Of a DNA stretch of 64,000 bases, positions 1-12,379 are shown piece after piece. The translations under genes were made by a program, and so were the position numbers. This stretch comes from Gonatopus flavifemur (lineage: Eukaryota > Arthropoda > Insecta > Hymenoptera > Dryinidae): the NCBI GenBank assembly GCA_018340375.1, contig JAFFJZ010000106.1, positions 1 to 64,000 of the forward strand, read 5' to 3'. The notes beneath the pieces are model-generated. The model was not told where the DNA came from and did no database searches. It worked only from the letters and a program-made list of their open reading frames with translations. Numbering within the stretch: position 1 is the stretch's first letter; each line of letters starts with the position of its first letter.

Positions 1-180
1 CTAGTTTAGTCTCTGGAATGTTCGTAAAGCATGTGTGTTAAAACGGGCTGGGATGATTTTTGGTTGCTTATTGGTGAGAACCATTTCTGTGAAGTAACAA
101 GCGTGAAATAAATTACTATAATATCACCATGTGTCATTTTTCATGAACAATCATAGACAAATGATGATACTATTACTGAT

Positions 181-1545
181 AATTTTTTTTTTTTTTTTTT
201 TTTATAGAGGGGGAAATGCTTTATGCAGAGGGGGAAATCTCCATGCGGAGATGAGCAAGCTCCTCCCTCCGTTCTCTCAGGCCTCGCGCTTCCACCGTAG
301 TGTCCACGCTAAGCCCAGAGATAGCGCTCGAGGTGCTGGCCATGCTAGTGACGCTGTCCCTACGGGTCCGAGCTCCGCCGTGCCGAGGTGTTGTAGGCAC
401 GGCGAGGCTCAGAGCCGTTGTTCCAGTGTCTCCCACCACACTTTCTCTCTCCTCTCCCGAGACATTCGTGCCTCTGGTTTCTCCCCCTGTTCCCTTGGTT
501 TTTGTGTCGTCTTCAGATTGCATATTTGATTAATTCGATTCTTAAGACGGTTCGGCCATTATGGCAACCTCACCGCAGTGAGATGTCTGTCCCCGCCTGT
601 AAAAAACCCCTAATGATGGGCATCGAAAACCGAGAAGCGGTAGTTCAGCTGGTCAGGCCTATCGATGCCAGTGACTCTAATAAAAAATGTTACGGGATAG
701 GCCCGCGCCATGATTGATGCTAAAGGTTTTACGTCACCCCTATCGAGTGGGCGACAACCGATCCGAACGGTTGCCTGACCCAAACCTCAGGCTAGACGGC
801 GCCACGGAATTAACCTCTCCGTAACCAGAGGAGTGTGAAGTGTCACCGACCGCGCAACACTTCACTGACCTTCATTTGGCGTTCTGACGTCGACCCCAGT
901 CAGGGACTCCAGTCAGTGGGGTTGGAGCAGGTTCCCACATTGAACATGTGGGTCCAAATCAGGAAGTCTGCTCCTCAAGGAAGACTTATGGTCACCCGTA
1001 TGTTGCCACAGAGGTCAGGTACTGAGCCCTCGCTGATGGTCACGGCGCGGAAGCGCAGGTTCCACCAGCTTTCCACCCCACCCCGAGGGGCCAATTTTTG
1101 GTTGACCACGGTTAGTCTGCTGGGAATGTTCCCCAGAACCCCAAACTCCAGTCTTAATACCAGAACGCCGCCCGATACGGGAACAGACGCGTCTGGATTT
1201 TTGGTAGCTCATCCGCCTCCGACACCGTTGGGGACCTTTGTCCCTCCTCCGCCGCCGAAACCGTTGGCCTGGTATCGTTGGTCCCGGTTCCCTCCCCAGA
1301 GACCAGTCCGTAAACGGGCACGAGGCCCACGGCTCAGCTCCCTGGTTCATCAGGCAGCGTCCCCGGCACAGAGAGCGATCCATAAGTGCGCACGATACAC
1401 CCTGGCTTTCTCCCTGTATGTGAAGACGCTCTGTCCTCCGCGGAAAGGCTTCCGAAAGGCACACGAGGCCCCCGACATGCTCCCCCGGTTCACAGGACAA
1501 ACCGATCAAGCCCCCCCACCACGACAAGGTGATACCACGGGGAGG
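181..1545 (-). mobile_element. Non-autonomous LINE-related retroelement
   Basis: This segment carries no reverse transcriptase. Its minus-strand 3' end (plus 204-226) begins gagggggaaatgctttatgc, the same 20 bases that end the larger LINE at 1853, and it is followed by a run of 21 T (an A tail on the minus strand) at 183-203. The block around 1224-1252 resembles 7101-7130 in the 5' leader of the larger LINE (both hold ccgttgggga followed by gttccct- or tgtccct-type sequence). The 15-bp word actattactgataat occurs immediately outside both ends (about 166-181 and 1546-1560) and reads as a target-site duplication. The GC-rich interior holds an open minus-strand frame at 221-523 with no recognised domain. 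I infer a short derivative mobilised by an R1-clade LINE. A 5'-truncated copy of an unrelated LINE is the alternative. Confidence 0.6.
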
Positions 1546-1550
1546 ACTAT

Positions 1551-1842
<292 letters not shown>

Positions 1843-1852
1843 ATTTTATAGA

Positions 1853-2462
1853 GGGGGAAATGCTTTATGCACCGTCAGGGAGCTGATGTCATCGCTCCCC
1901 GATGTGTGGGACTCCTGCCGCGGCTGATGGTGTTGGTTGCCTAATTTCCAGTATACCCACTAAAACCCCCTCTCCAACAGGCATTCCATTCCCCCCCCCC
2001 GGAACCGTTGAACACATTACTTCGGGGGGGATGCCTTGGTCATTGAGCCAGCTATCATGACTCTTCTTGTCCTCTGAGAAAACTCCCTCATCGGAAAACC
2101 CCTTTCTTCCTCCTGGCATGCACGGGATGATGTACCACAAATGAATGAGAACAGTAGATAGATAGACGTATGGAATGTGCATATTCCATAGGTATATCAG
2201 TCAATACAATTATCAACAAATAATGCTCCAAGAAGGGCGCGTGTGAGAGTCAAAATATAAAAATCAATATATAAAATTGAATTAATAAAAGCCGATACAT
2301 AGAAGTCAATATACAAAAAGTCAATACAGAAATGTCAATGCATAAGAACGAACGGACAAACAAATAAACGAATAAATAAATTAATGAGTGAATACATGAA
2401 TGCATAAATGCATAAATGAACAAGTGAATAAATAAATGAATATACGGACATCAATAAATCAT
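1853..2462 (-). other. LINE 3' UTR
   Basis: No coding signal. The part at about 2230-2460 is a degenerate A-rich stretch of AATAAA/TCAATA-like words. The terminal 20 bases are shared with the short relative at 204-226. Two C- or G-runs (1990-1999, 2024-2030) are present. Confidence 0.6.
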
Positions 2463-5312
2463 TCAGCACCCTTGACGGTCTAGATCTCCATTCTTAGCGA
2501 GCAGGATTCTCCCAATGTACTGCGTCACTTTATCCCAGTTACTCGAATTCCGCAACATGACTTGGGTAATACTCTCCGAGTTCAATGGTCCAAGCTCCTC
2601 TTGGATCGCTTTCCTTTGTTCTATCCAATGCGGGCATGAGAACACTGTGTGTTCTGCGTCGTCTCTTGTGTCAGGGCAGTACAAGCAATTCGGGGAGGTT
2701 GACTTTCCAATCTTGTGTAGGTAGGAGCGAAAATATCCATGTCCTGTTAAGAACTGACTGACTATACCCAATTTCGCCATGTTTTCGGTTTATCCAGGGA
2801 GCGACCTGAGGGATGAGTCGAGCAGTCCATCTGCTCCTGGTTTCTTGTTCCCAAATCGTCTGCCATTTGAGCATCGTGTGGACACGTTCACATTGAGCCG
2901 CTTCTGCTCTTGTCTCTCCCATCAGGGACCTCCGGTAGATTGCTTGGCGCTCCTGTGCAAGGAGTGTTATGGGGATGATCCCAGCAATCACAAGTACCGC
3001 AGGTTCAGACACCGTCCGGTACGCGGAAGCGACTCTTAGTGCGGCCCTTCTCTGTACTTGTGCTAGTCGCTTCCTGTTCGTTTCCTTCGTGAGTGCTTGT
3101 GCCCAGACTTCCGCTCCGTACAGGAGGATGGAGTGCACGGTTGACATCAATAGCCGCCGCCTGCCAGATCTCGGACCACCGACATTGGACATTAGCCGAG
3201 CGAGATTGTTCACGCATGTGGCGGCTTTGTCTGTTGTCCTTCTGATATGTTCGGAGAAGCTCATCTTTGTATCTATCATCACTCCAAGATACCTAACAGC
3301 TGGCTTCGTCACCACTGTCTCGCTCCCCACTCGAAGTGGGAGCATGGGAGTATCCTCTTCTTCGTAAGAACCACGATCTCTGTTTTGCTGAGAGCTAGAG
3401 ATAAGCCGTGGTCACTCATCCACGCGCTTATCCTTCCCATGACTTGATTGAGCCTCAGCTGAGCACGTTCTATGTTTCGTTCGGCTATGACCGCACCCAC
3501 GTCATCGGCATAGCCGACCAGTATTGTCTCATCTGGCATCTCTAGTCTCAGCAATCCGTCGTAGGCGACATTCCAGAGGTCAGGGCCAAGGACTGACCCC
3601 TGTGCTGCGCCCGACGTGATCGTGGTTCTTCGCCAGCCTGCAGTGGTTTCATATATCAGACTTCGGTCCTTGAGATACGAATCCACCATTCTGAGGAGGT
3701 ACCCAGGAGTGTAAAACGTATGCTCCAATGCCCGGAGAATGTCCACCCACCGCGCAGAGTTGGACGCATTCCTCACATCCAGTTTGACGAAAAGGACCAC
3801 TCGTCTCGAAAAATGGTTATGATCCTCAGCACGGTGCATCGCCTCGACAACCTCTTGAACAGCGTTTAGTGTTGAGCGACCCTCTCGGAAGCCATATTGT
3901 CGTGGTGACAGGCCTCCAGCCTGGTCGATGACTGGAAGTAGCCGCTCCTTGATGAGCTCCTCCAAAACCTTGCCTGCTGTATCCAGCATACATAGTGGGC
4001 GATAAGCAGACGGCGACTCTGGATCTCCTTTGCCTTTAGCGATGAGCACGAGGCGCGCGACTTTCCATCGGGTGCAGAAGGTTCCTGTTGCAAGGCACAC
4101 ATTGTACATGTCCAGCAGCAGCTTAGGATGACATTGCCCTACCAATTTGAGGATCTCGCACGGTACTCCGTCAGGTCCAGGGGCCTTCTTATTCCTCATG
4201 GAGTTGAGGGCGAGCTGCAACTCCTCCATCGTGAATGGGGAAAATTGATCACCGTCAACGTAATCTCGCTCAGCTCGCGTTGGGTGTGCTGGGAACAGTG
4301 CTGTAACCACTCGCTGTGCTGTGTCCTCGTCTAGTTTGATAGTGGATGACGGGGCCCCTAGTCTCTGAGTGACTATCTTGTACCCCATTCCCCAAGGGTC
4401 TGCATCGACGGTTCTCAACAGCTCTCGCCAACAGCGTGCCTTGCTCCTGTTGATTGCCTGTCGGAGCTTCTTCTTCGTCGCCTTATGCTCAGCTGATCGA
4501 TCATTGGCTTCCGGACGATGTTTGGTCCTCTGTGCTCGTCGTCGCAATCGGAAGCACTCTTGGCGCAGTTTTGCGATTTCCGTAGACCACCAATATACAG
4601 GCTGCTTCTGATGTCGTGGGCCTTTGTACGGCATGGAGGAGTCACACGCTGAAGTGATGAGGGACATGGTGGAATTCACCAGCTCTTCAGCCCTCATGTT
4701 CCCCGGAGACGATTCAGGGCTAGGAGCCACTACCTCCCTGTTGATGGCCTCTCGGAACTTTGCCTCGTTCATCTTCTCCAAGTTCCAGCGCTTCATCCGG
4801 TCTGTGGTCTTCGAGTACGGCCGTTTCTCTGCATTCACGCTAAAAACGATATATTGATGATCACTCCCAGTGTAGTCTTCAATGACTCTCCAGTTTCTGA
4901 CATATGGGGTGACATTTTCAGAAGCCAAGGAGATATCCGGGATGGTTTCGGTATATCCAGGCCGGCGGAACGTCGTCACTTGGCCAACGTTCAGAACGAG
5001 GAGTCCAGTTCTTGCTGCTAGATCTAAGATGCATTTCCCCCTGGAATCTGTGTGCGGCATACCCCAATCGGTTGCCTGGGAATTGAAGTCGCCCCCCCCC
5101 AGGACCTTGTCGTTTGCGGCCAAAATAGCGTCTTCCAAGGCGTCAGCCTTCCGACGGAACTCTGCTATACGGTCGTTGGGTGTGAAGTAAACGCTGAACA
5201 CGGTAATCCCTCCACAATTGACCCACACGAAACCATCTCTTGCGCCGTGTTCTCTAATTCGCACCCTGTCGGGATCTAGATCACAGCAGTTCCAAGCGAG
5301 TCGCGGAACCAT
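2463..5312 (-). pseudogene. LINE ORF2: endonuclease / reverse transcriptase, frameshifted
   Basis: ORF2 should nick target DNA and reverse-transcribe the element RNA. The first uninterrupted piece (5312-3309) holds most of the AP-type endonuclease (GGDFN-type motif, SDHQYI near its end) and the RT palm (GPDGVPCEILK, QGSVLGP and YADD motifs). The frame then shifts near 3310-3345 to a second piece (3345-2671: the RT thumb and C-terminal region) and shifts again near 2671-2780 to a third (2780-2463). The third carries a C-x2-C...H-x4-C motif (CLYC...HTVFSC) typical of R1/I-group C termini. At least two frameshifts are present, plus a disruption at the N terminus where the endonuclease start is fused to ORF1. 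The FVKLDV box has unusual Asn-Ala-Ser-Asn residues where Ala-Phe is usual, another sign of decay. Confidence 0.88.
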
Positions 5313-6688
5313 TGGGACGATTCTCGGTTCCGGTACTGTTCACTCATGAGAACCAAGTCATGAGAACCCGGGATGTGATTCAGGTATTCAACCGCCAGCT
5401 CCTTCTCAGCACAGAGCATACATCGTGGAGAGGCTGTGCACTCTTTTGCCTTATGGTCTGCAGTACCGCACTTGTAACAGAGTTCACTCCTGTCCTTACC
5501 CTTGCATCCTCTGGCGAGGTACCCGTACCCATGACACTTGAAGCACCGGGGTACCACGGCTCTTGCGCGTACCCTGCAATTCATCCACCCGATTTTTATT
5601 CTGGGGCTGGGTGAGTTGAGGATTTTGGTAGCAATTTTCAAGCTCATCTCGACGACCGCTGTTCTCTGCTCTCTCGGATTCGGCCGGGTGAGGCTGATCT
5701 TGGTCTCACCAATATCGCCCAAGTCTCTCTTTAGTGCTGCCTCCACATCGCTCACATCCGTAACGCAGTCAAGGTACAAGATCTTGATTGTTTTCCGGGG
5801 TTCCAGGCTATGGATTCGAGTGCCAGTCCCGAGAACGCTCTTGAGTGTTCCCGCGAGCAGCGACTTATCTTTTGTCCTAGAGCTGAGCTCGATCAAGACG
5901 TTACCAGATTTCGTTTTCCGGATGTTCTTTACTTCTGCCTCTGCCTCTTCTGGTTTCACCTCTCTGCGAATATGACTCAGTATTTGAGCATACGTTTTCT
6001 CCTTTGATGCGCGTATCAGAAGAGCTTCGGGGCGAGGCCTCTTTGCTCTCATCTTCCTTGATGGTGGCGCTTTTTCTTTCTTCTCCTTTTCCTTGCTCCT
6101 CTTCTGGCGTTTGGGCTCCACCGTTGTCCACTGGGATGCCGGTTGCGAGGGAGGTCCTTCAGGATCATTGGTGGAGTCTTCAGGATGCTTTTTGTTCGAC
6201 TCCATGCTGGGCAGATCAGCCCCTTTGCTGGATAGATTCCCTCTTGATGTCAATGGACGGTGCTTCTTTTTCTGAGAATCAGGTGTTCCACCTCGTGGAC
6301 TGCATGAAGCGGCTCTTTCGCTCCCAACTTCAGGTGTCTCACTGGTGAGTTGTTGCCATTGCAAAACTTGCAGGGCATCAAGAGTAGCCTCCAGTTCGAC
6401 CAATCCGTCCTTGACATCCTTCGAGATGTTTTTCTGGCGCAGTGTAGCCTCCTTCATATTGCTGAGGACTCGTTTGCACTTCCTCAGGTACTTCTGATGT
6501 AGTGCGAAGGCAGGCTTTTCCACTCCTCCAGTTGATGATGATGATGATGATGATGGTGGTTGTGCAATAGAAGCACTTCTTGGGGTATCGTCATCACCTC
6601 TGCTCAAGGTTCTTTTGGGGGTTTGGGTTAGTTGTGGCACTTTTAAAGCGTTTTCTTTAGTTGTGTCGTTCATCATCTCAACTTCCAC
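5276..6688 (-). pseudogene. LINE ORF1: nucleic-acid-binding Gag-like protein fused to endonuclease N terminus
   Basis: 470 codons. The N-terminal third is Ser/Lys/Glu-rich with a poly-Ser run encoded by a GAT/ATC-type trinucleotide repeat near 6535-6555. The C-terminal part holds CCHC zinc knuckles: the first has Tyr in place of His (CFKC-x4-Y-x4-C), the second is canonical (CYKC-x4-H-x4-C), and the third stops after its first CxxC. Immediately after that CxxC the protein continues into sequence typical of the ORF2 endonuclease start (SEQYRN...LGTA), then ends at a TAG (5276-5278). I infer a deletion that removed the ORF1 end and ORF2 start, joining the two in one frame. ORF2 continues in another frame from the same point. 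ORF1 normally coats the element RNA in the ribonucleoprotein. Confidence 0.82.
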
Positions 6689-7311
6689 CTAACATCTTAC
6701 TACTTCAACCGTGGAATCTTCCGTCCCGCCGCGAAACTCCTCCCACGCGGCTGCCGCGACATCTCCGCCTATCCCCGAAGCTAAAGCAAACGGACGATGA
6801 GGTGATGGCCTCGGCAAAGGCCCCCCCCCCAATCGCAGCAGGCCCCAACCCGGGCGCCTCCCGGAACTACTACGAAAGGGGAGATTTTTGCCAGCTGATG
6901 GGGCAGCCTCTACACGCTGGCTAAGCGGAGCCGGGCCCCTGAACTGACTGGCCCCCCGGGAGTGCAGAACCCGGTTTCTGAGCTGTACCCTCCACAAGCA
7001 CATCGCCAGCTACCCGCCCAGGAGCATCAGCGGAGCACGGTCACCGCCAGGAGAGAGAATCCCGGCGAAACAGAAGCGACCTCGGGATGGTTCTTCCGCT
7101 CTCTGTGCCGTTGGGGATATTGTTCCCTCGTCCGCCACATCGATCGTTGACCGGTTGTCACCTGTAACCCTTGGCAGGGACCCTCACATGGTGCTACCAC
7201 CCGGGCCAGGTGGACCAAGGTTTTTTAAAGAGGTGTTACTCCTCTATCCCTCCTCCTCCCCCATCACTTGCGAGATGGGGTCCCGGGCTTGGGACCGGTT
7301 CAAAGCGGAGT
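6689..7311 (-). other. LINE 5' leader
   Basis: GC-rich non-coding stretch upstream of ORF1, with C-runs at 6821-6830 and 6951-6957. It partly resembles 1210-1310 in the non-autonomous relative, which is the main argument that the two belong to one family. Confidence 0.55.
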
Positions 7312-7583
7312 TAATAATAATAATAATAATGATAGTGATAATATGATACTGATTCACATAATGATAATAGTGACAAAACTCAAAATCATAAGACTTGTAC
7401 TTGAAAGTTACGGAAGAAACCATCATAGTTTTTAATAATGATTAAAATCATCATAATTGTATCTATTTCATTGAACTGAATGAGGAATTGTCTAAAAATT
7501 ATAACAATTCACATTCTCAATACTTTCAGATCCCGTGTAGTATAATATCACAACATAAATAAAAATTGATGTGAAGTAGTTGA

Positions 7584-7708
7584 CTACTTTTTTTTATTCA
7601 GGCGATATCGCATTTTATCACCTGCGTGATTTAGCCAGTTTCGCAGATGTTTTATGAGATTTGCAATAGTCCCATGTTCCTTATATTCCTTCACACCGTT
7701 AATAGTAT
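7584..7708 (-). CDS. Last exon of the DUF4806-like gene
   Basis: The acceptor reads TTTCAG on the minus strand at 7709-7714. The 125-nt exon gives about 41 residues ending LNKKK and a TAG at 7584-7586. The RNWLNHA segment matches the conserved end of DUF4806 proteins (Trp-Leu-x-His-Ala). Confidence 0.6.
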
Positions 7709-8440
7709 CTGAAACATGATAATTGACATAGAATTACATATCTTGGTATTATTGGAAGCTACAGAAGAATTTCAACAAACTTATAATAACACTAATGAAA
7801 ATGAATCGTGCCCCAAATAACATAAATGGACACGAATGTGTCCATAGCACGTTTGCAAACCTCCTTAGCATGCTAAAAATGTTCACAAGATCTTGTGAAC
7901 GAAAAAAATTAACAAACTTTTCACTTGGTTTCATCCAGGGTTACCATATTGGAATATCACGGCAAAAATTAACAAAAAGTGTTGCTTCTGGGTTTTGACA
8001 AGATGTTCCAATGTGGTAATTGCAAATGAAACCAGATGCAAAGTTTGTCAGTTTTTAACCGAATTTCACGTGATAAGAATCGTTCCAAGCCTGGAAACAA
8101 TTTTTGATCCGATTCTACTTAGAATTTCCAACAGGGCTGTCCTCACATGAACAACCTACTTAGGCTGGTCTCCCATAGACCGGAATTCGACCGGTGGAAT
8201 GACTTCAAACCGATCGCATTCACAATTCCTTTTAGAGCGGTATACAAGAAATCTATGAAAAATTGTGCATTGGTTCAATTTTCATTCCGCCGGAACGTAT
8301 TCCGGTCCATGGGAGGCCTACCTGAGTCTGTAACTTGAATACTTTCAGAAAATATTCTAACAATCCGTTTTCATCAGTGTGTTATTGATTTATCAAGTAA
8401 GGTATCTATTCTATACACACAGTTACGTTGGAATACTTAC
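7709..8440. other. Intron with two small inverted repeats
   Basis: No coding signal. 7905-8055 is a loose palindrome (aacaaacttttcactt... against ...aaagtttgtcag). 8161-8327 is a second one with termini close to TAGGCTGGTCTCCCATAGAC, CCGG-rich, probably a degenerate hAT-type MITE. Confidence 0.4.
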
Positions 8441-8612
8441 TAAGAATAATATCAGCGAAAAAAGTTTTTTGAATTGCAGTTGGCTCTTTGGCACCAGTCC
8501 ATGAAAGTTTGTGAGCCAATTCATATGTTAAGGATGCTGTTAGTGCATTACTTATATGGTTTTGATCAGACAAGCCCCCAATATTCAATATTTTGAGTGA
8601 CTTCAATGGATG
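8441..8612 (-). CDS. DUF4806 exon with SWTG motif
   Basis: The donor is GTAAGT at 8440-8435 (minus). The exon encodes GG..., a Leu-rich helix and LSWTGAK, a hallmark of DUF4806. The acceptor is uncertain: an AG near 8613 is the best candidate. Confidence 0.55.
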
Positions 8613-9071
8613 ATAATGAACGAAATATAAGATGAGTACATATGTATACGTATCAGAAAGAAATAATGGAGGAAACATAGGGAAACTTATAATTTTTATG
8701 CATATCCCGGAGAAAAATGATTTACATGATGTACGTAGATCTAATTAGATTCTGTCAAATTGAAAACATGAAAAATGCAGATCTATTCAAATGTGCATAG
8801 ATCTAGTTAGATCCACGTTGATCTAAATAAACAAGAAATTCACGTTAATGATTTGCAATTTTTGCATGAACTGCCTATTTTCTTCCTTCTCAGATGATTT
8901 CTGAGGATTTTTGGAAGGAATCAATTACATGTCCATAGATCTAGATACGTCTGAGTCCATCTGGAGAGCATTCATTTTCCCACTTTTGAGATGTATGGAG
9001 ATGTAATCTATTGGGTCGGAATTGATTTTTTCCAGGATATAATCTGGAAGAAGAAGAATCAAAGTACTTAC
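8613..9071. other. Intron, no gene seen
   Basis: AT-rich. The words agatcta and tagatcta recur several times at 8728-8830. Nothing else is recognised. Confidence 0.4.
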
Positions 9072-9217
9072 AAAAGCCCTGGATTCATTATCAACATTTT
9101 CTAAGGTCTGCTCAACGTTTTGGAACTCCTCAAGAGGAGAGAGTGGCAGTTCTAATTTGTCCATTTCGGTGATGGGTCGTTTCGCAGAATCATTTTGTCC
9201 TATCAGATTAAGTACTT
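9072..9217 (-). CDS. DUF4806 exon with PLSPLEEF motif
   Basis: The acceptor is CCTAG at 9218-9222 and the donor GTAAGT at 9071-9066 (minus). The exon contains LPLSPLEEFQNVEQTLEN, the usual opening of the DUF4806 domain, and ends ESRAF at the splice site. Confidence 0.6.
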
Positions 9218-9359
9218 CTAGGATGTTGCCATGTATTTTTCGATTGTAATTTAAGACTTATTTTTTGAAGTTGTGAGATTCATGACGTAGTGTATTCATA
9301 CTATCATATAATTTCCCTGTGAGGAAATGAGAGTTTATTTTAAGAAAATTCGAATATTA

Positions 9360-12080
9360 CACTACCGGTCAAAAGTATTCGAGCACCTCTCAGGAAACGC
9401 GAAATTTTCAAAGTTTCATATCTCAGCCGGAAATTATCGTAAATTCAAAAATAAGAAACCGTTTTGGAGGGTGAAGTGTGCTCTTTCAAGAAATCTTAGT
9501 CTCACTCACCTGACTGGAGTTTGTTATTAACCGCGTTCGGTTGAACTTACAATTTTTTTCGATTTTTTTTCCGACTTTTCAAACCTTTGCATGTCTTTGG
9601 GTGATTTTTTCCTGGGAAAATGGGATCATACATTCAATAGGGCATGGATTCAGCTTCAGAATGATCTCTCATTTTTCTCCTCCGGATCATTCCTTTCAGA
9701 GTTATGTCCTTTCTTGTGAAAAAAGTGGATTTTCAGACGAAGTGCTGTAACTCTGAAAGTATCGTTCCGGTCGAAAACTGTTGAGGGGAAAAAAGTTTCG
9801 TTTCAACGTTCTCCACATGCATAAAGATTTTGGGAATTATTGAGGCACATATCATTTCCGCCACTTTTCTCATCTTTGGTGGAACACCTTGCAGTCTCGA
9901 GATCATCAATCAATTCAAATATTCAACAAAGAATAATCGTCAGATCAGTCTACAGTGGTGAAATTTTTTTGTCCATGCAAAACGATGCATTCATCGTGAA
10001 AAACTATCGATATTCATTCATCGAAACAAACAAATGATAAATTTCATATGCAACTGCTTCATGCAAAACAATGTGTCAATCGTGATAAATACAGGCTAGC
10101 CTCCTATAACGCGACTGTTTTATTCAATTATAATTCTACGGGTTATCAGTTATGCCTAAAACCCGCGAAACAAGTCAAGAAACACGTGCTGCGATAGTGG
10201 CATTACGTGAAGAGGGATATTCTTTAAGAGAAATTCCGAAGAGAGTCGGTGTAACTAATTCGACCGTACTGTATACCCCGGAGCGATACCAAAGTACAAA
10301 ATCGAATTCCAATCGGGCTCGATCTGGCAGGTCGCGAGCTACTTCGAAAGAAGAAGATAAGTTTTTGCGTATTCAAAGTAAACGACTAAGGATGAGAACA
10401 GCACCTGACTTACAACAAGAACTGAATGCAACTCGTGATTCCCCTTTGTCTGTCTCAACCGTTCAACGTCGTCTGCGAGATTCTGGCCTCATGGGACGTA
10501 TTGCTGCGCGAAAACCTTTATTACGTAAGCAAAACAAAATTCAACGTTTGAATTGGGCTCGCGCACATTTAAGTTGAGGCATAGAAGAGTGGTCGAGAGT
10601 ACTATTTACGGACGAATCAGAATTTGAATTATTTGGAACGAAACGTCGAGTTTACGTCCGTCGAATGAGAGGTGAACGAATGCTCAATCAATGTGTAACA
10701 CCCACAGTGAAACACGGAGGAGGATCAATCATGATATGGGGGTGTTTTGGAGGACTAAAAGTAGGTGATTTATTCAAAATTGAAGGTGGTTTGAAGAAAG
10801 AGGGATATCATAGTATCTTAAAAAACCACCCAATACCTTCTGGGAAGAGGTTAATTGGAAACGGGTTCATTCTGCAACAGGATAACGATCCCAAGCATAC
10901 TTTCAAATTGTGCACGGGATACATACGGAAGAAGGAAGACGCGCATCAGTTGCAGATTATGGACTGGCCTGCTCAATCCCCAGACCTCAATCCCATAGAA
11001 CTGTTGTGGGATCAACTCGATAGAGATGTGAGGAAAATGAGACCAACGAACAACCAGGAACTATGGCAATATTTCCAAACATGTTGGAGTCAGATATCTC
11101 CCATGACATTGGAGGAATTATTATTAAGGATGCCGAGTCTGCAAGGCGGTGGTAGAAGCAAGAGGTGGCTATTTCGAAGAATCTGCAATTTGAAATCAGA
11201 ATTTGAATTGATTTGAATTGATTTTGAATTTTAATGTTGATTGTATACATATGTACATATTTTGATTTAGAAGCATAATTTGAATAAGAACAATTTGATT
11301 TCCCAATTTTATGATGAGCATGCTCGACTGTTATAATTTATCCTACACGGTTTATTTTGAAATTTCCGGGATTTCATATTCACAATCACTGGCATTCTGA
11401 CCACAAAATTCACGTCACTATGGAGTTCCCAACAAAACATGATTATAAGATGGATGTACAACAAAGAAAAAAAATGTTCACCACTGTAGACTCATCTAAC
11501 GATTATTCTTTGTTGAATATTTGAATTGATTGATGATCTCGAAACTGCAAGATATTCCACCAAGGATGAGAAAAGTGGCGAAAATTAAATATGCCTCAAT
11601 AATTCCCAAAATTGTTATGCATGTAGAGAATGTTGGAACGAAACTTTGTTCCCCTTAACAATTTTTGACTGGAACGATACTTTCAGAGTTACAGCACTTT
11701 GTCTGAAAATCCACTTTTTTCACAAAAAAGGACATAACTGTGGAAGAAATGATCCGAGGGAGAAGAATAAGAGATCATTTTGAAGCTGAATCCATGCTCT
11801 ATTGAATGTATGATCTCATTTTCCCAGGAAAAAATCACCCAAAAACATGCAAAGGTTTGAAAAGTCGGAAAAAAAATCGAAAAAAGTTGTAAGTTCAACC
11901 GAACGCGGTTAATAACGAACTTCAGTCAGGTGAGTGAGACTAAGATTTCTTGAAAGAGCACACTTCACCTTCCAAAACGGTTTTTTATTTTCGAATGTAC
12001 GATAATTTCCGGCTGAGATATGAAACTTTGAAAATTTCGTGTTTTCTCGAGAGGTGCTCGAATACTTTTGACCGATAGTG
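9360..12080 (+). mobile_element. Tc1-like element, DD38E type, long terminal inverted repeats
   Basis: The 2721-bp element is flanked by TA on both sides (9358-9359, 12081-12082). The terminal inverted repeats are about 613 bp long (9360-9972 and 11468-12080), starting CACTACCGGTCAAAAG at the left and CACTATCGGTCAAAAG at the right. A transposase gene sits between them. The element lies in the intron between accessory-gene exons 12380 and 9217. The arms differ by scattered substitutions and small indels, so the copy is not recent. Confidence 0.92.
10152..11216 (+). pseudogene. Tc1-like transposase (DD38E) with one in-frame stop
   Basis: A 354-codon frame, close to the 340-350 residues usual for Tc1 transposases, is interrupted by a single TGA at 10575-10577 where a Trp is usual. 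The N-terminal paired-like helix-turn-helix (REEGYSLREI) is followed by a basic GRSRATS segment resembling the GRPR hook. Reading through the stop, the catalytic residues are Asp about 154 (FTDES), Asp about 244 (QQDNDPKH) and Glu about 283 (NPIE). I count 38 residues between the second Asp and the Glu, which puts it in the DD38E group, not the canonical DD34E group. The enzyme would cut at the terminal repeats and insert at TA. Confidence 0.9.
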
Positions 12081-12379
12081 TATATTCACTTTGTGTTTTA
12101 CTTTTCATTCATTGATGGAATATAAAATGTCTAGTTAATTAAAAATTTACATCTCAGGACATCATTTAGGAAAGACTAGAAAGATTTCCTCTTTGAAAAA
12201 ATTTGATTATAGCTTCACATATTATATACAGCTAGGATTCACTAAGCACAAAAGTGATTCCTTATGACCAATAGAATCAGCAATAATTGGTATCCTCATT
12301 TTTACACAATAACTTCATCATTGTTCAAACATAGAAACAAGAATGTATGCAAACATCGATCGACTACTACTATACTCAC

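Larger units (their letters stand above)
1853..7311 (-). mobile_element. R1-clade LINE (non-LTR retrotransposon), decayed
   Basis: A near-full-length non-LTR element in minus orientation: 5' leader 7311-6689, ORF1 6688-5276, ORF2 5312-2463, 3' UTR 2462-1853 and a TAA-type tail. It is clearly GC-richer than its surroundings. Domain order (CCHC knuckles in ORF1; AP endonuclease, RT with YADD box and a C-terminal CCHC motif in ORF2) fits the R1/I group of insect LINEs. Both ORFs are broken, so the copy is dead. The 5' edge abuts a short TAA run at 7312-7330. I could not identify an unambiguous target duplication for this copy. Confidence 0.85.

Noticed and set aside
7312..7583. CACTA terminus next to the last accessory exon
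   Set aside because: No CACTA/CACTG end with a matching partner and short duplication could be found.
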